DNA from: an uncultured Bacteroides sp.
GTDB taxonomy: Bacteria > Bacteroidota > Bacteroidia > Bacteroidales > Bacteroidaceae
NCBI RefSeq assembly: GCF_900547205.1
Contig: NZ_URFY01000037.1
Coordinates: 1 to 44,156, forward strand
Reading direction: 5' to 3'
DNA: 44,156 nucleotides
Shown: in pieces, positions 25,429-33,119 of the stretch
Layout of the letters: each line of letters starts with the position of its first letter
How positions within the stretch are numbered: position 1 is the first letter of the stretch
Program-made: the position numbers and the translations under genes
The notes under the pieces: generated by a model
What the model saw: only the letters and a program-made list of their open reading frames with translations
Told to the model about the DNA's origin: nothing
Databases searched by the model: none

Positions 25429-25434
25429 TCGACA

Positions 25435-26106
25435 ATGAGTATTGCTGACAATTTAAAGCAGGTACTGGCCGAACTCCCCCAAAGAGTCCGGCTGGTTGCT
25501 GTCTCAAAGTTCCATCCCAATGAAGCGATAGAAGAGGCTTACCAAGCGGGACAGCGTATATTTGGAGAAAGCAAAGTGCAGGAAATGACAGCTAAATACG
25601 AAAGTTTGCCGAAAGACATCGAATGGCACTTCATCGGGCATTTGCAGACGAATAAAATCAAATACATGATACCATACGTAGCGATGATACATGGAATTGA
25701 TACCTATAAGTTATTGGCGGAAGTCAACAAGCAAGCCGTCAAAGCGGGGCGCATCGTCAACTGCCTGTTGCAGATACACGTGGCACAGGAAGAAACTAAA
25801 TTCGGTTTCAGCCCCGAAGAGTGCAAAGAGATGCTGACTGCCGGTGAGTGGAAAGAGCTGACTCATGTGCGCATCTGCGGCATCATGGGGATGGCGAGCA
25901 ACACCGATAATGTGGAACAAATCAGCCGTGAATTTTGTTTATTAGATAAGCTCTTTAAAGAAATAAAAACAACTTGGTTTGCCGATTCGGATACTTTCTG
26001 TGAACTGTCGATGGGGATGTCGCACGACTACCACGAAGCCATTGCCGCAGGAAGCACATTAGTGCGGGTGGGCAGCAAGATTTTCGGAGAACGAATTTAC
26101 AATTAA
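25435..26106 (+). CDS. YggS/PROSC-family PLP homeostasis protein
   Basis: A 223-aa single-domain alanine-racemase-fold protein that binds pyridoxal phosphate and buffers its level. The PLP lysine is Lys25 in LVAVSKFHP. Further family motifs are the FGESKVQEM segment, WHFIGHLQTNKIKY and, near the C-terminus, ELSMGMSHDYHEAIAAGST followed by LVRVGSKIFGER. Homologues act in vitamin B6 and amino-acid homeostasis without a known catalytic reaction. Second gene after the DUF4494 gene, 6 bp away. Confidence 0.94.
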   Translation: MSIADNLKQVLAELPQRVRLVAVSKFHPNEAIEEAYQAGQRIFGESKVQEMTAKYESLPKDIEWHFIGHLQTNKIKYMIPYVAMIHGIDTYKLLAEVNKQAVKAGRIVNCLLQIHVAQEETKFGFSPEECKEMLTAGEWKELTHVRICGIMGMASNTDNVEQISREFCLLDKLFKEIKTTWFADSDTFCELSMGMSHDYHEAIAAGSTLVRVGSKIFGERIYN

Positions 26107-26113
26107 TTAATGT

Positions 26114-26194
26114 GCTTATGTGCCAATATGCCAATTGGCTGCGCTTCAATCATGGATAGAGCTATTGGCATATTAGCATATTGCCAAATTAAAT
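26114..26194. repeat. Imperfect inverted repeat upstream of the DHODH-like gene
   Basis: GCCAATATGCCAAT near 26120-26133 pairs with ATTGGCATATTAGC near 26164-26177 with one mismatch, and further TTGGCA/TGCCAA elements flank it. It fills most of the 98-bp gap and may terminate the upstream transcript. Confidence 0.5.
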
Positions 26195-26204
26195 CATTAT
26201 TACC

Positions 26205-27182
26205 ATGACCGATTTAAAAACTACTTTCGCCGGGCTTTCGCTAAGAAACCCGATTATTATCAGTAGCTCGGGACTGACCAACAGTGTGGGCAAAAACAAA
26301 AAGCTGGCAGACGAAGGTGCCGGTGCCATTGTGCTGAAATCACTGTTTGAAGAGCAGATAACGATGGAAGCAGAGCAACTGACAGACCCCGCCTTCAATC
26401 CGGAAGCCAGCGAGTATCTGGAGGAATATCTCCGTGAACACAAGCTGTCCGAGTATCTGACATTAATCAAAGAAAGCAAGGAAGTCTGCCCTATCCCTAT
26501 CATTGCCAGCATCAACTGCTACAGTGATTCCGAATGGATTGAATTTGCCCGTCAAATCGAAGCCGCCGGTGCCGATGCTTTGGAAATCAACATCCTCGCT
26601 CTGCAGTCGGACGTGCAATATGCATATGGTTCTTTTGAACAACGCCACATCGACATCCTCCGTCGCATCAAAAAGACAATCAACATTCCGGTGATTATGA
26701 AACTTGGGGATAACCTGACAAATCCTGTGGCACTCATCGACCAGTTGTATGCCAACGGAGCTGCTGCGGTTGTTCTCTTCAACCGTTTCTACCAGCCGGA
26801 CATCAACATTGAAAAGATGGAGCACATATCCGGTGAAGTGTTCAGCAACGCTTCCGACCTCGCCACTCCACTTCGTTGGATAGGCATAGCATCCGCAGCG
26901 GTCAACAAGATTGATTATGCAGCTTCCGGCGGTGTAGCCAATCCCGAAGCAGTGGTAAAGGCCATTCTTGCCGGAGCTTCGGCAGTTGAAGTTTGCAGTG
27001 CAATCTATCTGAATACCAATGCATTCATCGGTGAAGCCCAACGTTTCCTCTCTGCCTGGATGGAAAGAAAAGGATTCGAAAGCATAGCCCAGTTTAAAGG
27101 CAGACTGAATATTAAGGATATCCAAGGTATCAATACCTTCGAGCGTACTCAGTTCCTGAAGTATTTTGGAAAGAAAGAATAA
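26205..27182 (+). CDS. Dihydroorotate dehydrogenase-like flavoprotein
   Basis: A 325-aa TIM-barrel protein of the DHODH-like superfamily. FMN-binding features include NPIIISSSGLTNSVGK at the start, GAIVLKSLFEEQ (the usual KS position), PIIASINCYS, the central PVIMKLGDN, and the phosphate-binding ASGGVANPEAVVKAILAGAS. The loop that in true class 1 enzymes reads N-L-S-C-P-N with the catalytic base is EINILALQ here, so neither the class 1A cysteine nor the class 2 serine is present. A different reaction, or a dedicated partner, is likely. It should not be called pyrD without evidence. It is convergent with the PIN-PhoH gene across a long hairpin. Confidence 0.82.
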   Translation: MTDLKTTFAGLSLRNPIIISSSGLTNSVGKNKKLADEGAGAIVLKSLFEEQITMEAEQLTDPAFNPEASEYLEEYLREHKLSEYLTLIKESKEVCPIPIIASINCYSDSEWIEFARQIEAAGADALEINILALQSDVQYAYGSFEQRHIDILRRIKKTINIPVIMKLGDNLTNPVALIDQLYANGAAAVVLFNRFYQPDINIEKMEHISGEVFSNASDLATPLRWIGIASAAVNKIDYAASGGVANPEAVVKAILAGASAVEVCSAIYLNTNAFIGEAQRFLSAWMERKGFESIAQFKGRLNIKDIQGINTFERTQFLKYFGKKE

Positions 27183-27184
27183 TA

Positions 27185-27248
27185 TTTAGGCACGGATTAA
27201 CGCGGTTTCAGTATTTAAACCGTGAAATCCGCGTAATCCGTGCCTAAA
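27185..27248. terminator. Long hairpin between convergent genes, dispersed-repeat type
   Basis: Arms 27185-27210 and 27223-27248 pair over 25 of 26 positions with two single-base bulges, starting TTTAGGCACGGATTA. The sequence resembles a palindromic element that I recall as frequent between Bacteroides genes. It sits exactly between two stop codons. Confidence 0.7.
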
Positions 27249-27256
27249 ATTATACT

Positions 27257-28582
27257 TTACAGCAAGTTGCTAGCCAACTCGCTCAACTCACTCCGCTCGC
27301 CCTTCAACAGATTCACGTGTGCAAAGATATTCTGATCCTTCATACGGTCAATCATATACACCAACCCATTCGACTGGCTATCCAGATACGGCTGGTCAAT
27401 CTGCTGAATGTCTCCGGTGAATACCATCTTCGTTCCTTCTCCCGCACGGGTGATAATAGTCTTTATCTCATTCGGCGTCAGGTTCTGAGCTTCGTCGATG
27501 ATACAATACATCTCGCTTAAGCTACGTCCGCGGATGAACGCCAACGCTTCAATCACCAACTGTTCGCTCTTCTGCATCTCCTCAATGCGTTTCACCTCCG
27601 TAGAATTGGAGGCAAACTGACGTTTAATCACATTCAGGTTGTCAAACAACGGCTGCATATAAGGAGCCACTTTTTCTTGTGCATCTCCCGGCAGGAAACC
27701 GATATCCTTATTAGAAAGCGCCACTATCGGACGGGCCAACAAAACTTGTTTATAATCGGTCAGCTTACCCAAAGCAGCCGCCAGTGCCAACAGCGTTTTA
27801 CCCGTTCCGGCTTTTCCCGTCAGTGCCACCAGCTTCACATTCGGATCATTCAATATCTCAAACGCAAAACTCTGCTCTGCATTGCGTGGCTCAATCCCAA
27901 AGTTCCTGCCTTTCATCACACGAATGATAGAATGAGTAAAAGGATTGTAGCGTGCCAGCACACTATTCCGGTCGCTCTTCAGCACAAAGCATTCGTTCGG
28001 ATGAATCACATCCTTAAAGTCAAATTCGCCCAAGTCGATGCCCTCTTTGGAAGAATAAATGCGGTCTATCAACGCCGGGTCCACATTCTCAAATGTCTCA
28101 TTGGATTTTTCGAAAACATCCACGTTCGTCACCTTATCCGTAATATAATCCTCACACAGAAGCCCTATCGAACGAGCCTTCATGCGCAAATTCACATCCT
28201 TGGTCACTAAAATAGTTTTCGTTTTCGAGTCCTTGTTTGTCAGATATTCAGTAGCCGCCAGAATCAGATGGTCAGGCTTCTTCACCGGAAACGATTCCCA
28301 CACTTTAGAAGCTTCCACATGGCTTGTCACCACAAACAGACGTCCCAGACCTTCGCCCAGCTTCACTCCGTTGGAGAAAAGTTCGTCACTTGTCAGCAAA
28401 TCCAGTTCGCGCACAAACTCACGGGCATTGAAGTTAATCTGCTCGTTTCCTTTCTTAAATTTATCCAATTCTTCCAGTACGACCAGAGGAAGATAGATAT
28501 CATTTTCCTGGAAATTCTTCAGGCAGTTGAAGTCGTGAAGAATAACATTTGTGTCTAATACAAAATTTTTCTTAGTTCCCAT
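27257..28582 (-). CDS. PIN domain - PhoH ATPase fusion
   Basis: A 441-aa protein with an N-terminal PIN ribonuclease domain (about 5-145) bearing the acidic NFVLDTNVILHD and later ILVTKDVNLRMKA, followed by a PhoH-type ATPase domain with Walker A ALTGKAGTGKTLLALA, LARPIVALSNKDIGFLPG, Walker B CIIDEAQNLTP and TGDIQQID. PhoH-PIN proteins are ATP-dependent RNA-unwinding ribonucleases in the members studied. The start at 28582 (MGTKKNFVLD) is preferred to an in-frame ATG at 28621, which would add 13 residues unrelated to the PIN fold. It is divergent from folC with a 133-bp gap. Confidence 0.92.
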   Translation of the reverse strand: MGTKKNFVLDTNVILHDFNCLKNFQENDIYLPLVVLEELDKFKKGNEQINFNAREFVRELDLLTSDELFSNGVKLGEGLGRLFVVTSHVEASKVWESFPVKKPDHLILAATEYLTNKDSKTKTILVTKDVNLRMKARSIGLLCEDYITDKVTNVDVFEKSNETFENVDPALIDRIYSSKEGIDLGEFDFKDVIHPNECFVLKSDRNSVLARYNPFTHSIIRVMKGRNFGIEPRNAEQSFAFEILNDPNVKLVALTGKAGTGKTLLALAAALGKLTDYKQVLLARPIVALSNKDIGFLPGDAQEKVAPYMQPLFDNLNVIKRQFASNSTEVKRIEEMQKSEQLVIEALAFIRGRSLSEMYCIIDEAQNLTPNEIKTIITRAGEGTKMVFTGDIQQIDQPYLDSQSNGLVYMIDRMKDQNIFAHVNLLKGERSELSELASNLL

Positions 28583-28715
28583 GTTCTTTTTAGATTTAAA
28601 TGTTGATATTTGCACTTTCATTCGTCAACCCTGCTCAAAGGGGGTGGATTGACGGTTCTAAAGATAAACAAATTAGCGGGTAATAAAGATTGCCCGACGT
28701 TAAATATTATAAAAC

Positions 28716-30197
28716 ATGGACTATCAGAACACTTTAAAGTACTTATATGAGAGTGTACCTATGTTTCAGCAAACAGGTGGAGAAGCATATAAGCCGGGAT
28801 TGGAGACTACACACAAATTGGACGAACATTTCGGACATCCTCACCAGCAATTCAAGACGATACATATCGGCGGGACCAACGGAAAGGGGTCCTGTTCGCA
28901 CACCATCGCCGCAGTGTTGCAGGCGGCGGGCTACAAGGTAGGGCTTTTTACCTCCCCCCATCTGCTCGACTTCCGTGAGCGTATCCGCATCAATGGCGAA
29001 ATGATGCCGGAGGAATATGTGGTTAACTTTGTGGAAGAACACCGTCCGTTTTTCGAACCGCTGCATCCTTCCTTCTTCGAGCTTACCACGGCTATGGCAT
29101 TCCGCTATTTTGCCGATCAGAAGATAGATGTTGCCGTCGTCGAAGTAGGTATGGGCGGCAGACTGGACTGCACCAACATCATCAAGCCCGATTTATGTGT
29201 TATCACCAATATTGGTCTGGACCACACGCAATATCTGGGCGATACATTGACCAAAATAGCCAAAGAAAAAGCCGGAATCATCAAGGAAGGAGTACCGGTC
29301 GTCATCGGCAAAGCACAAGGAGTAGTGAAAAGAGTCTTTACTCTTCAGGCCAAAAAGATGAATGCACCTATCATTTATACCGATGAAACCAGAAAAATGT
29401 ACCTTCCATGCGTAGCTCCCTATCATGAATTAGCTGAATCCAGAGAAAGCTTATCTATCATGCTGGAACGTGCGCGAGAGTTGCAGAGAATGTTCGGAGA
29501 TGCTCTCGCGCTGGAAGACAAAGCACTGATTGCGATGTTGAATCCATACCATAGTTTAAAGGCTCTGGATAGCCTGATGGATAAAAGACAAGATGTTATC
29601 GTCATTCAGGGGATGCGCTTCATGACGGGGCTTTACTTTGAATTGAACGGTTACTATCAAACCGAAAATGCCATTACTATTATGACAGCTCTGGAGAAAC
29701 TGGAAAAACTGGGATACGACCTGGCTATCGAAGACTATTACAAAGGATTCGCCAACGTATGCAGCATGACGGGACTCATGGGGCGTTGGCAAAAGCTGCA
29801 AAGTTATCCGGATGTCATCTGCGACACCGGTCACAATGCGGATGGGTTGCTTTATATCCGATTACAACTCGATAAAATCAAAGAATTTAAAAATCAGGAT
29901 ATACATATCGTGTTTGGCATGGTCAACGACAAAGATATCCATCAAGCTCTGAAAACCTTGCCCAAAGACGCCACCTACTACTTCACCAAGGCAAGCGTGA
30001 AACGCGCCTTGCCCGAAGACGAACTACTGCGGCAAGCTGCGGAAGTGGGGCTGAAAGGCACCACCTACCCTACCGTTGTGGACGCCATGCGGGCGGCAAA
30101 AGCAAACTGCCTCCCCAAAGACCTGATCTTCGTAGGAGGCAGCACATTTATTGTCGCAGATTTGCTAGCGAACCGCGATACACTCAATCTCCACTAA
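28716..30197 (+). CDS. folC: Bifunctional dihydrofolate/folylpolyglutamate synthase
   Basis: A 493-aa Mur-ligase-family enzyme that adds glutamate to dihydropteroate and to folates. The P-loop is HIGGTNGKGSCSH (50-62), followed by KVGLFTSPHLLDFRERIRIN, the omega-loop region, and VVEVGMGGRLDCTNIIKPDL. The C-terminal domain has YPDVICDTGHNADGLLY. It is somewhat longer than the E. coli protein (422 aa), as in other Bacteroides. Its last 33 bp overlap the 3' end of ridA on the other strand. Confidence 0.95.
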   Translation: MDYQNTLKYLYESVPMFQQTGGEAYKPGLETTHKLDEHFGHPHQQFKTIHIGGTNGKGSCSHTIAAVLQAAGYKVGLFTSPHLLDFRERIRINGEMMPEEYVVNFVEEHRPFFEPLHPSFFELTTAMAFRYFADQKIDVAVVEVGMGGRLDCTNIIKPDLCVITNIGLDHTQYLGDTLTKIAKEKAGIIKEGVPVVIGKAQGVVKRVFTLQAKKMNAPIIYTDETRKMYLPCVAPYHELAESRESLSIMLERARELQRMFGDALALEDKALIAMLNPYHSLKALDSLMDKRQDVIVIQGMRFMTGLYFELNGYYQTENAITIMTALEKLEKLGYDLAIEDYYKGFANVCSMTGLMGRWQKLQSYPDVICDTGHNADGLLYIRLQLDKIKEFKNQDIHIVFGMVNDKDIHQALKTLPKDATYYFTKASVKRALPEDELLRQAAEVGLKGTTYPTVVDAMRAAKANCLPKDLIFVGGSTFIVADLLANRDTLNLH

Positions 30198-30539
30198 CGC
30201 ATCTTTGGGCAGGGCTTTAACGGCAACTGCCGAGCGTGCCGGAAAAGCTCCGTCGAAATACGTAGCATACACGCCGTTCATCCCGGCAAACAATGACATA
30301 TCTTGAAGGAATACAGTAGTTTTGACAATATCTCCCATTGTCAATCCTGCTTCTTCAAGAATATGCTTTATATTCTCCAACGACTGGCGTGCCTGTTCTT
30401 CCACTCCTTCCGCCATCTTGCCCGTAACGGCATCGATAGGCAACTGTCCCGACACAAATACCATTCCATTGGCTTCTATCGCCTGGCTATACGGTCCGAT
30501 AGCTCCCGGCGCTTTCTCACTGCAAATTACTTTTTTCAT
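30165..30539 (-). CDS. ridA: RidA-family enamine/imine deaminase
   Basis: A 124-aa YjgF/YER057c/UK114 protein that hydrolyses reactive enamine/imine intermediates released by PLP enzymes. The start KKVICSEKAPGAIGPYSQAI, the central MVFVSGQLPID and the conserved catalytic arginine in AFPARSAVAVKALPKDALVEIE (around residues 100-120) are typical. The stop codon lies inside the 3' end of folC, a 33-bp convergent overlap. A -7 box, TATCTTTG, is at 30574-30581, with a TTTG at 30599-30602 at a short 17-bp spacing. Confidence 0.95.
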   Translation of the reverse strand: MKKVICSEKAPGAIGPYSQAIEANGMVFVSGQLPIDAVTGKMAEGVEEQARQSLENIKHILEEAGLTMGDIVKTTVFLQDMSLFAGMNGVYATYFDGAFPARSAVAVKALPKDALVEIECIAVR

Positions 30540-30573
30540 ATATCTTTTTTTGTTTCTGATTGATTGCTACGTA

Positions 30574-30602
30574 CAAAGATAACAAAAAAAGCCTCTCACA
30601 AA
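30574..30602 (-). promoter_or_regulatory. Promoter of ridA
   Basis: TATCTTTG (30574-30581) with TTTG at 30599-30602; the 17-bp spacer is shorter than normal and the -33 box lies inside the terminator hairpin of the upstream unit. Confidence 0.5.
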
Positions 30603-30620
30603 AAGAATTTTGCAAGAGGC
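30584..30620 (-). terminator. Rho-independent terminator upstream of ridA
   Basis: GCCTCT (30591-30596) and AGAGGC (30615-30620), with extra A/T pairs inside, followed on the minus strand by seven T (30584-30590). It implies a transcription unit ending here from the right. Confidence 0.75.
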
Positions 30621-30641
30621 ACACCACTTTTTTTAGTAATT

Positions 30642-30801
30642 TTACAGACTGATTCCGTCCCACTCTATCACGTCTATCCAATCTTTGGGTTGAACGCTGC
30701 CACCCGCCCGATGCGGAACGGCCCACACGCACATACTGATAAACATATTCGTCCTTTCCCCTTTTCAAAGCCACCAGCATCTTATCCGAAATCAAAAACA
30801 T
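30642..30801 (-). pseudogene. Possible small or frame-disrupted gene
   Basis: A good minus-strand terminator at 30584-30620 implies a transcript from the right. One frame starts at 30801 with MFLISDKMLVALKRGKDEYV and then turns into arginine-rich, unnatural sequence that runs through the terminator. Another frame, 30642-30746, ends naturally just before the terminator with GGSVQPKDWIDVIEWDGISL, and its ATG at 30746 is preceded by AAAGGA. Together they look like one short gene (about 50 codons) broken by a frameshift near 30700-30725, or else the 34-codon frame alone. I do not recognise the protein. A sequencing error cannot be excluded. Confidence 0.35.
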
Positions 30802-30917
30802 ATCATATATTTAGTCAACTAATCTCTTTCCACTTAGGGAAGAACCCCTATTCTCATTCACACGACCTTTGCTCCCGTTATACGATAGTCGGGTTGCAAA
30901 ATTAATAAAAAATTAAA

Positions 30918-32117
30918 ATGAAAGCATTAGAAGAAACTAAAGTTTCTGTTTACGAAAGTGTGTATTCAAAGAAACCCAAAGTGATGTCCCTGCTCGAAGT
31001 CATCTTCATGTGCATCCATCCGATGTATGCCTTCATCATCAACATCCTCCGTCATTTTTATGCGGAAGGCGACCATGAAGCCGCGCAGAAGATGAAGGCA
31101 AAACTTCCCTGCTTCGCCAAACGGATATCTTGCCAGCCTTTACCAACCTTTTGAACTGCCCGCAATTGCCGCGCAATCCTCAGCCTTGGAAGAGAAAGCG
31201 GAAAACACAGCTAAGGAAACAGAAAACGACAGTCCGAAGGATACCTATGAGTTTCTGCAAACCGTCCCCACGAGGAGACGAACCAATTCGTTTCGTCATT
31301 TATTTTCCTTTCTCCGCCGGTCAGCGGACAACGCCACACGAACCTATTCAAATTGGCTTGCGAAGCTTGCAAACGTCATTATCCCATAGAATTGATATTA
31401 CGTGAGGTTAAGCAATACATGAAGCTTACGGATCTCCCCCAAAAAAGAGCTAAGAAGTATGTTTAGATCTGGATACGAGCACATTATCAAGCAGACAACC
31501 CAGACGAATAGTTTCACTCCCAGCCACTCTCCGACTTCCAAACTGCCAATACTGCCAAAACTGCCACCTATGCCCCCGGAAGAAACAGAAGAGACGGAAG
31601 AAGCCTATTGGCAAGGCGAAGAACTTCGTAAAAGCACACCTGCCTTCCCCTACGAAGTGTTAGAAAATCTTCCCGAACTACTCGCCGCTTGCCTTATCGA
31701 AGACGGAAGTATCCGAGAACTCCGGCGCAGCTCAAGGGCTTGCTCGACTGTTCCGAGAATGGTCTTACAAGCCGTACCCTCTACTATACCTTCCGCGAAG
31801 CTCCGCATTGGAAGGATATGGGAGACGAATGCGAATCCATCGAAGACCATTTCAAACTCCAAATAGTGTTGTGCTGCTACGAACATAGCCGCCTGCTGCT
31901 ATCTTCCATGACTACTCCCAGCATTCAACCACTGAAGAATCCGGACATCATCAGTCGCTTCTATGAAGATTTGCCGAATGTATTTACTACGGAGGAAGCC
32001 ATTCGAATCGGCGTAATTTACGGTTTCAGATTACGTAAGATTACCCGTCTGCTTAAGACTCTTAACAATGTGAGAATCAACAAGGTATCCCATGAAATAT
32101 ACGAAAAACTTAAATAG
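30918..32117 (+). pseudogene. Decayed VirE_N / DUF3987 primase-helicase-like gene
   Basis: Pieces of one large Bacteroides protein remain in order, in different frames, with internal deletions. The first 73 codons (from 30918) carry the VirE_N start VSVYESVYSKKPKVMSLLEV and the GDHEAAQKMKAKLPCF motif. Then come fragments around 31186-31450 (ending YEFLQT..., REVKQYMKLTD), a DUF3987 N-terminal part (31459-31720: EEAYWQGEELRKSTPAFPYE and on to ENLPELLAACL), and C-terminal parts (31720-32117: SRTLYYTFREAPHWKDMGDE; VLCCYEHSRLLLSS; KVSHEIYEKLK). The ATPase core, some 200 residues in intact relatives as I recall them, is missing. Intact genes of this kind commonly precede an HU-like gene and capsule loci in Bacteroides. 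A terminator at 32212-32253 remains. Confidence 0.8.
31539..31567 (+). repeat. Left arm of a 29-bp inverted repeat (three 9-bp units)
   Basis: Three tandem copies of ACTGCCAAW-type 9-mers inside the pseudogene, encoding an L-P-x repeat (LPILPKLPP). The reverse complement occurs at 32129-32157 with one mismatch. Confidence 0.85.
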
Positions 32118-32128
32118 AGGGTAGGTAT

Positions 32129-32157
32129 GTGGCAGTTTTGGCAGTAATGGCAGTTTG
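32129..32157 (-). repeat. Right arm of the 29-bp inverted repeat
   Basis: Reverse complement of 31539-31567 with one mismatch, located 12 bp after the end of the pseudogene. The two arms bracket the 3' half of the decayed VirE/DUF3987 gene. Confidence 0.85.
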
Positions 32158-32211
32158 AAGGTTCTGACAACCATTTGGAGGTTTGAAAAAAACATCCCAA
32201 TGATTGGATTC

Positions 32212-32253
32212 AAACATTGGGAAGATTCGATACAAACTTCCCAATGTTTTTCC
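32212..32253 (+). terminator. Terminator of the VirE/DUF3987 pseudogene
   Basis: Perfect 13-bp arms AAACATTGGGAAG (32212-32224) and CTTCCCAATGTTT (32237-32249), a 12-nt loop and a T-rich tail. Confidence 0.85.
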
Positions 32254-32309
32254 TTTTCCGCACCACGTCTGTGCACGCCACTACGCTTCATGCCGTTTCT
32301 CGAATGTTG

Positions 32310-32317
32310 TACTTTTG
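32310..32317 (+). promoter_or_regulatory. -7 box of the HU-like gene
   Basis: TACTTTTG, 55 bp upstream of the ATG; no TTTG at the right distance. Separates the HU-like gene from the terminated pseudogene transcript. Confidence 0.5.
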
Positions 32318-32372
32318 TTATGTAATCGATTACGGAATTAATTAAAAATTAAAGATTAAAAATTAAAAGTTT

Positions 32373-32852
32373 ATGGCACAGAATTACATTACCATGGCTC
32401 GCAAGAACCTGTTGAAACCGAGTGAAGCTCCCAAGTATTACGCAGTGGCACGCAGCGGACGTAAAGTGAGCGTGAAGGAGGTCTGCAAACGTGTTTCCGA
32501 ACGTTCTTCTTATTCAAAAGGGGAGCTAGAAGGATCAATCGGTGAGTTCCTGCTCGAAATCGTAAATGTTTTGGAAGAAGGAAACATTGCTCAAATGGGC
32601 GACTTGGGGAATTTCCGAATGGGTGTTAAAACCGGTACTCCTACCGCTACGGAGAAGGAGTTCAAATCTTCATGTATCGAAAAAGGAAAGGTACTCTTCT
32701 ATCCGGGGAGCGATCTTCGCAAACTTTGTAAGACACTGGATTACGTTTTGTATAAAAGTGATTCTAAACCCGACGCGGGTGGTGAGCCGCTTCCTGACGA
32801 CGGAAACGATGACAACCAAGGCGGAGGAGAGACTCCGGACCCGGCAGCGTAA
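32373..32852 (+). CDS. HU-like DNA-binding protein with acidic tail
   Basis: A 159-aa protein of the Bacteroidales HU-like group (HU-HIG type). The fold starts at YITMARKNLLKPSEAPKYYA, with KVSVKEVCKRVSERSSYSKG and the HU-type helix-strand junction VLEEGNIAQMGDLGNFRM. HU proteins bend and bind DNA as dimers. Here a proline- and acid-rich tail (about 130-159, PDAGGEPLPDDGNDDNQGG) extends the core. This gene, the smalltalk gene and the amidase gene form a recurrent trio in Bacteroides, often beside capsule loci. Directly after its stop codon lies an array of 22-bp repeats, possible binding sites for it or another protein. Confidence 0.85.
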   Translation: MAQNYITMARKNLLKPSEAPKYYAVARSGRKVSVKEVCKRVSERSSYSKGELEGSIGEFLLEIVNVLEEGNIAQMGDLGNFRMGVKTGTPTATEKEFKSSCIEKGKVLFYPGSDLRKLCKTLDYVLYKSDSKPDAGGEPLPDDGNDDNQGGGETPDPAA

Positions 32853-32868
32853 CCGGTCTGTGCTGAGT

Positions 32869-32978
32869 GATTGATGAGCATTCAATCAGTGTTCATTCGA
32901 TGTTCAAAGGGCGTTCATCAAGTACTTAAAGAGTGCTCATCCATCACTTAAATAACGTTCATCAAGTATTCAATCATT
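32869..32978 (+). repeat. Tandem array of five 22-bp repeats
   Basis: Five exactly 22-bp units at 32869, 32891, 32913, 32935 and 32957. The last three agree best with GTTCATCAAGTACTTAAA plus four variable bases; the first is degenerate in its left half. The period is close to two helical turns, as in iterons or operator arrays. It lies between the HU-like gene and the smalltalk gene. Confidence 0.75.
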
Positions 32979-32997
32979 ATTAAACCATTAATTTATT

Positions 32998-33099
32998 ATG
33001 AAAAAGCAACTTTGGAGAAACATTCTCCAGTTTATTGTGACTATTGCGACTTCGGTCATTTCAGCATTGGGTGTAACGTCTTGCGCTGCGGGGCTCTAA
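32998..33099 (+). CDS. Smalltalk protein
   Basis: A 33-aa peptide starting MKKQLWRNILQFIVTIATSV and ending in GVTSCAAGL. It matches the tiny Bacteroides family named smalltalk, found just upstream of N-acetylmuramoyl-L-alanine amidase genes. It is a single hydrophobic helix with a basic N-terminus and a possible lipobox (VTSC, Cys29), so a small membrane peptide, possibly a lipopeptide, is likely. The amidase gene starts 20 bp after its stop codon. Its function is not known; the pairing with an amidase recalls holin-endolysin pairs, but that is speculation. Confidence 0.85.
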   Translation: MKKQLWRNILQFIVTIATSVISALGVTSCAAGL

Positions 33100-33119
33100 T
33101 CTTCTAAAAATTCAAGTAT

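Noticed and set aside
26463..27125. 220-codon open frame antisense to the DHODH-like gene
   Set aside because: Shadow frame without domain signature, promoter or terminator.
32869..32978. CRISPR array
   Set aside because: The repeats are directly abutting 22-bp units without unique spacers, and no cas genes are present.
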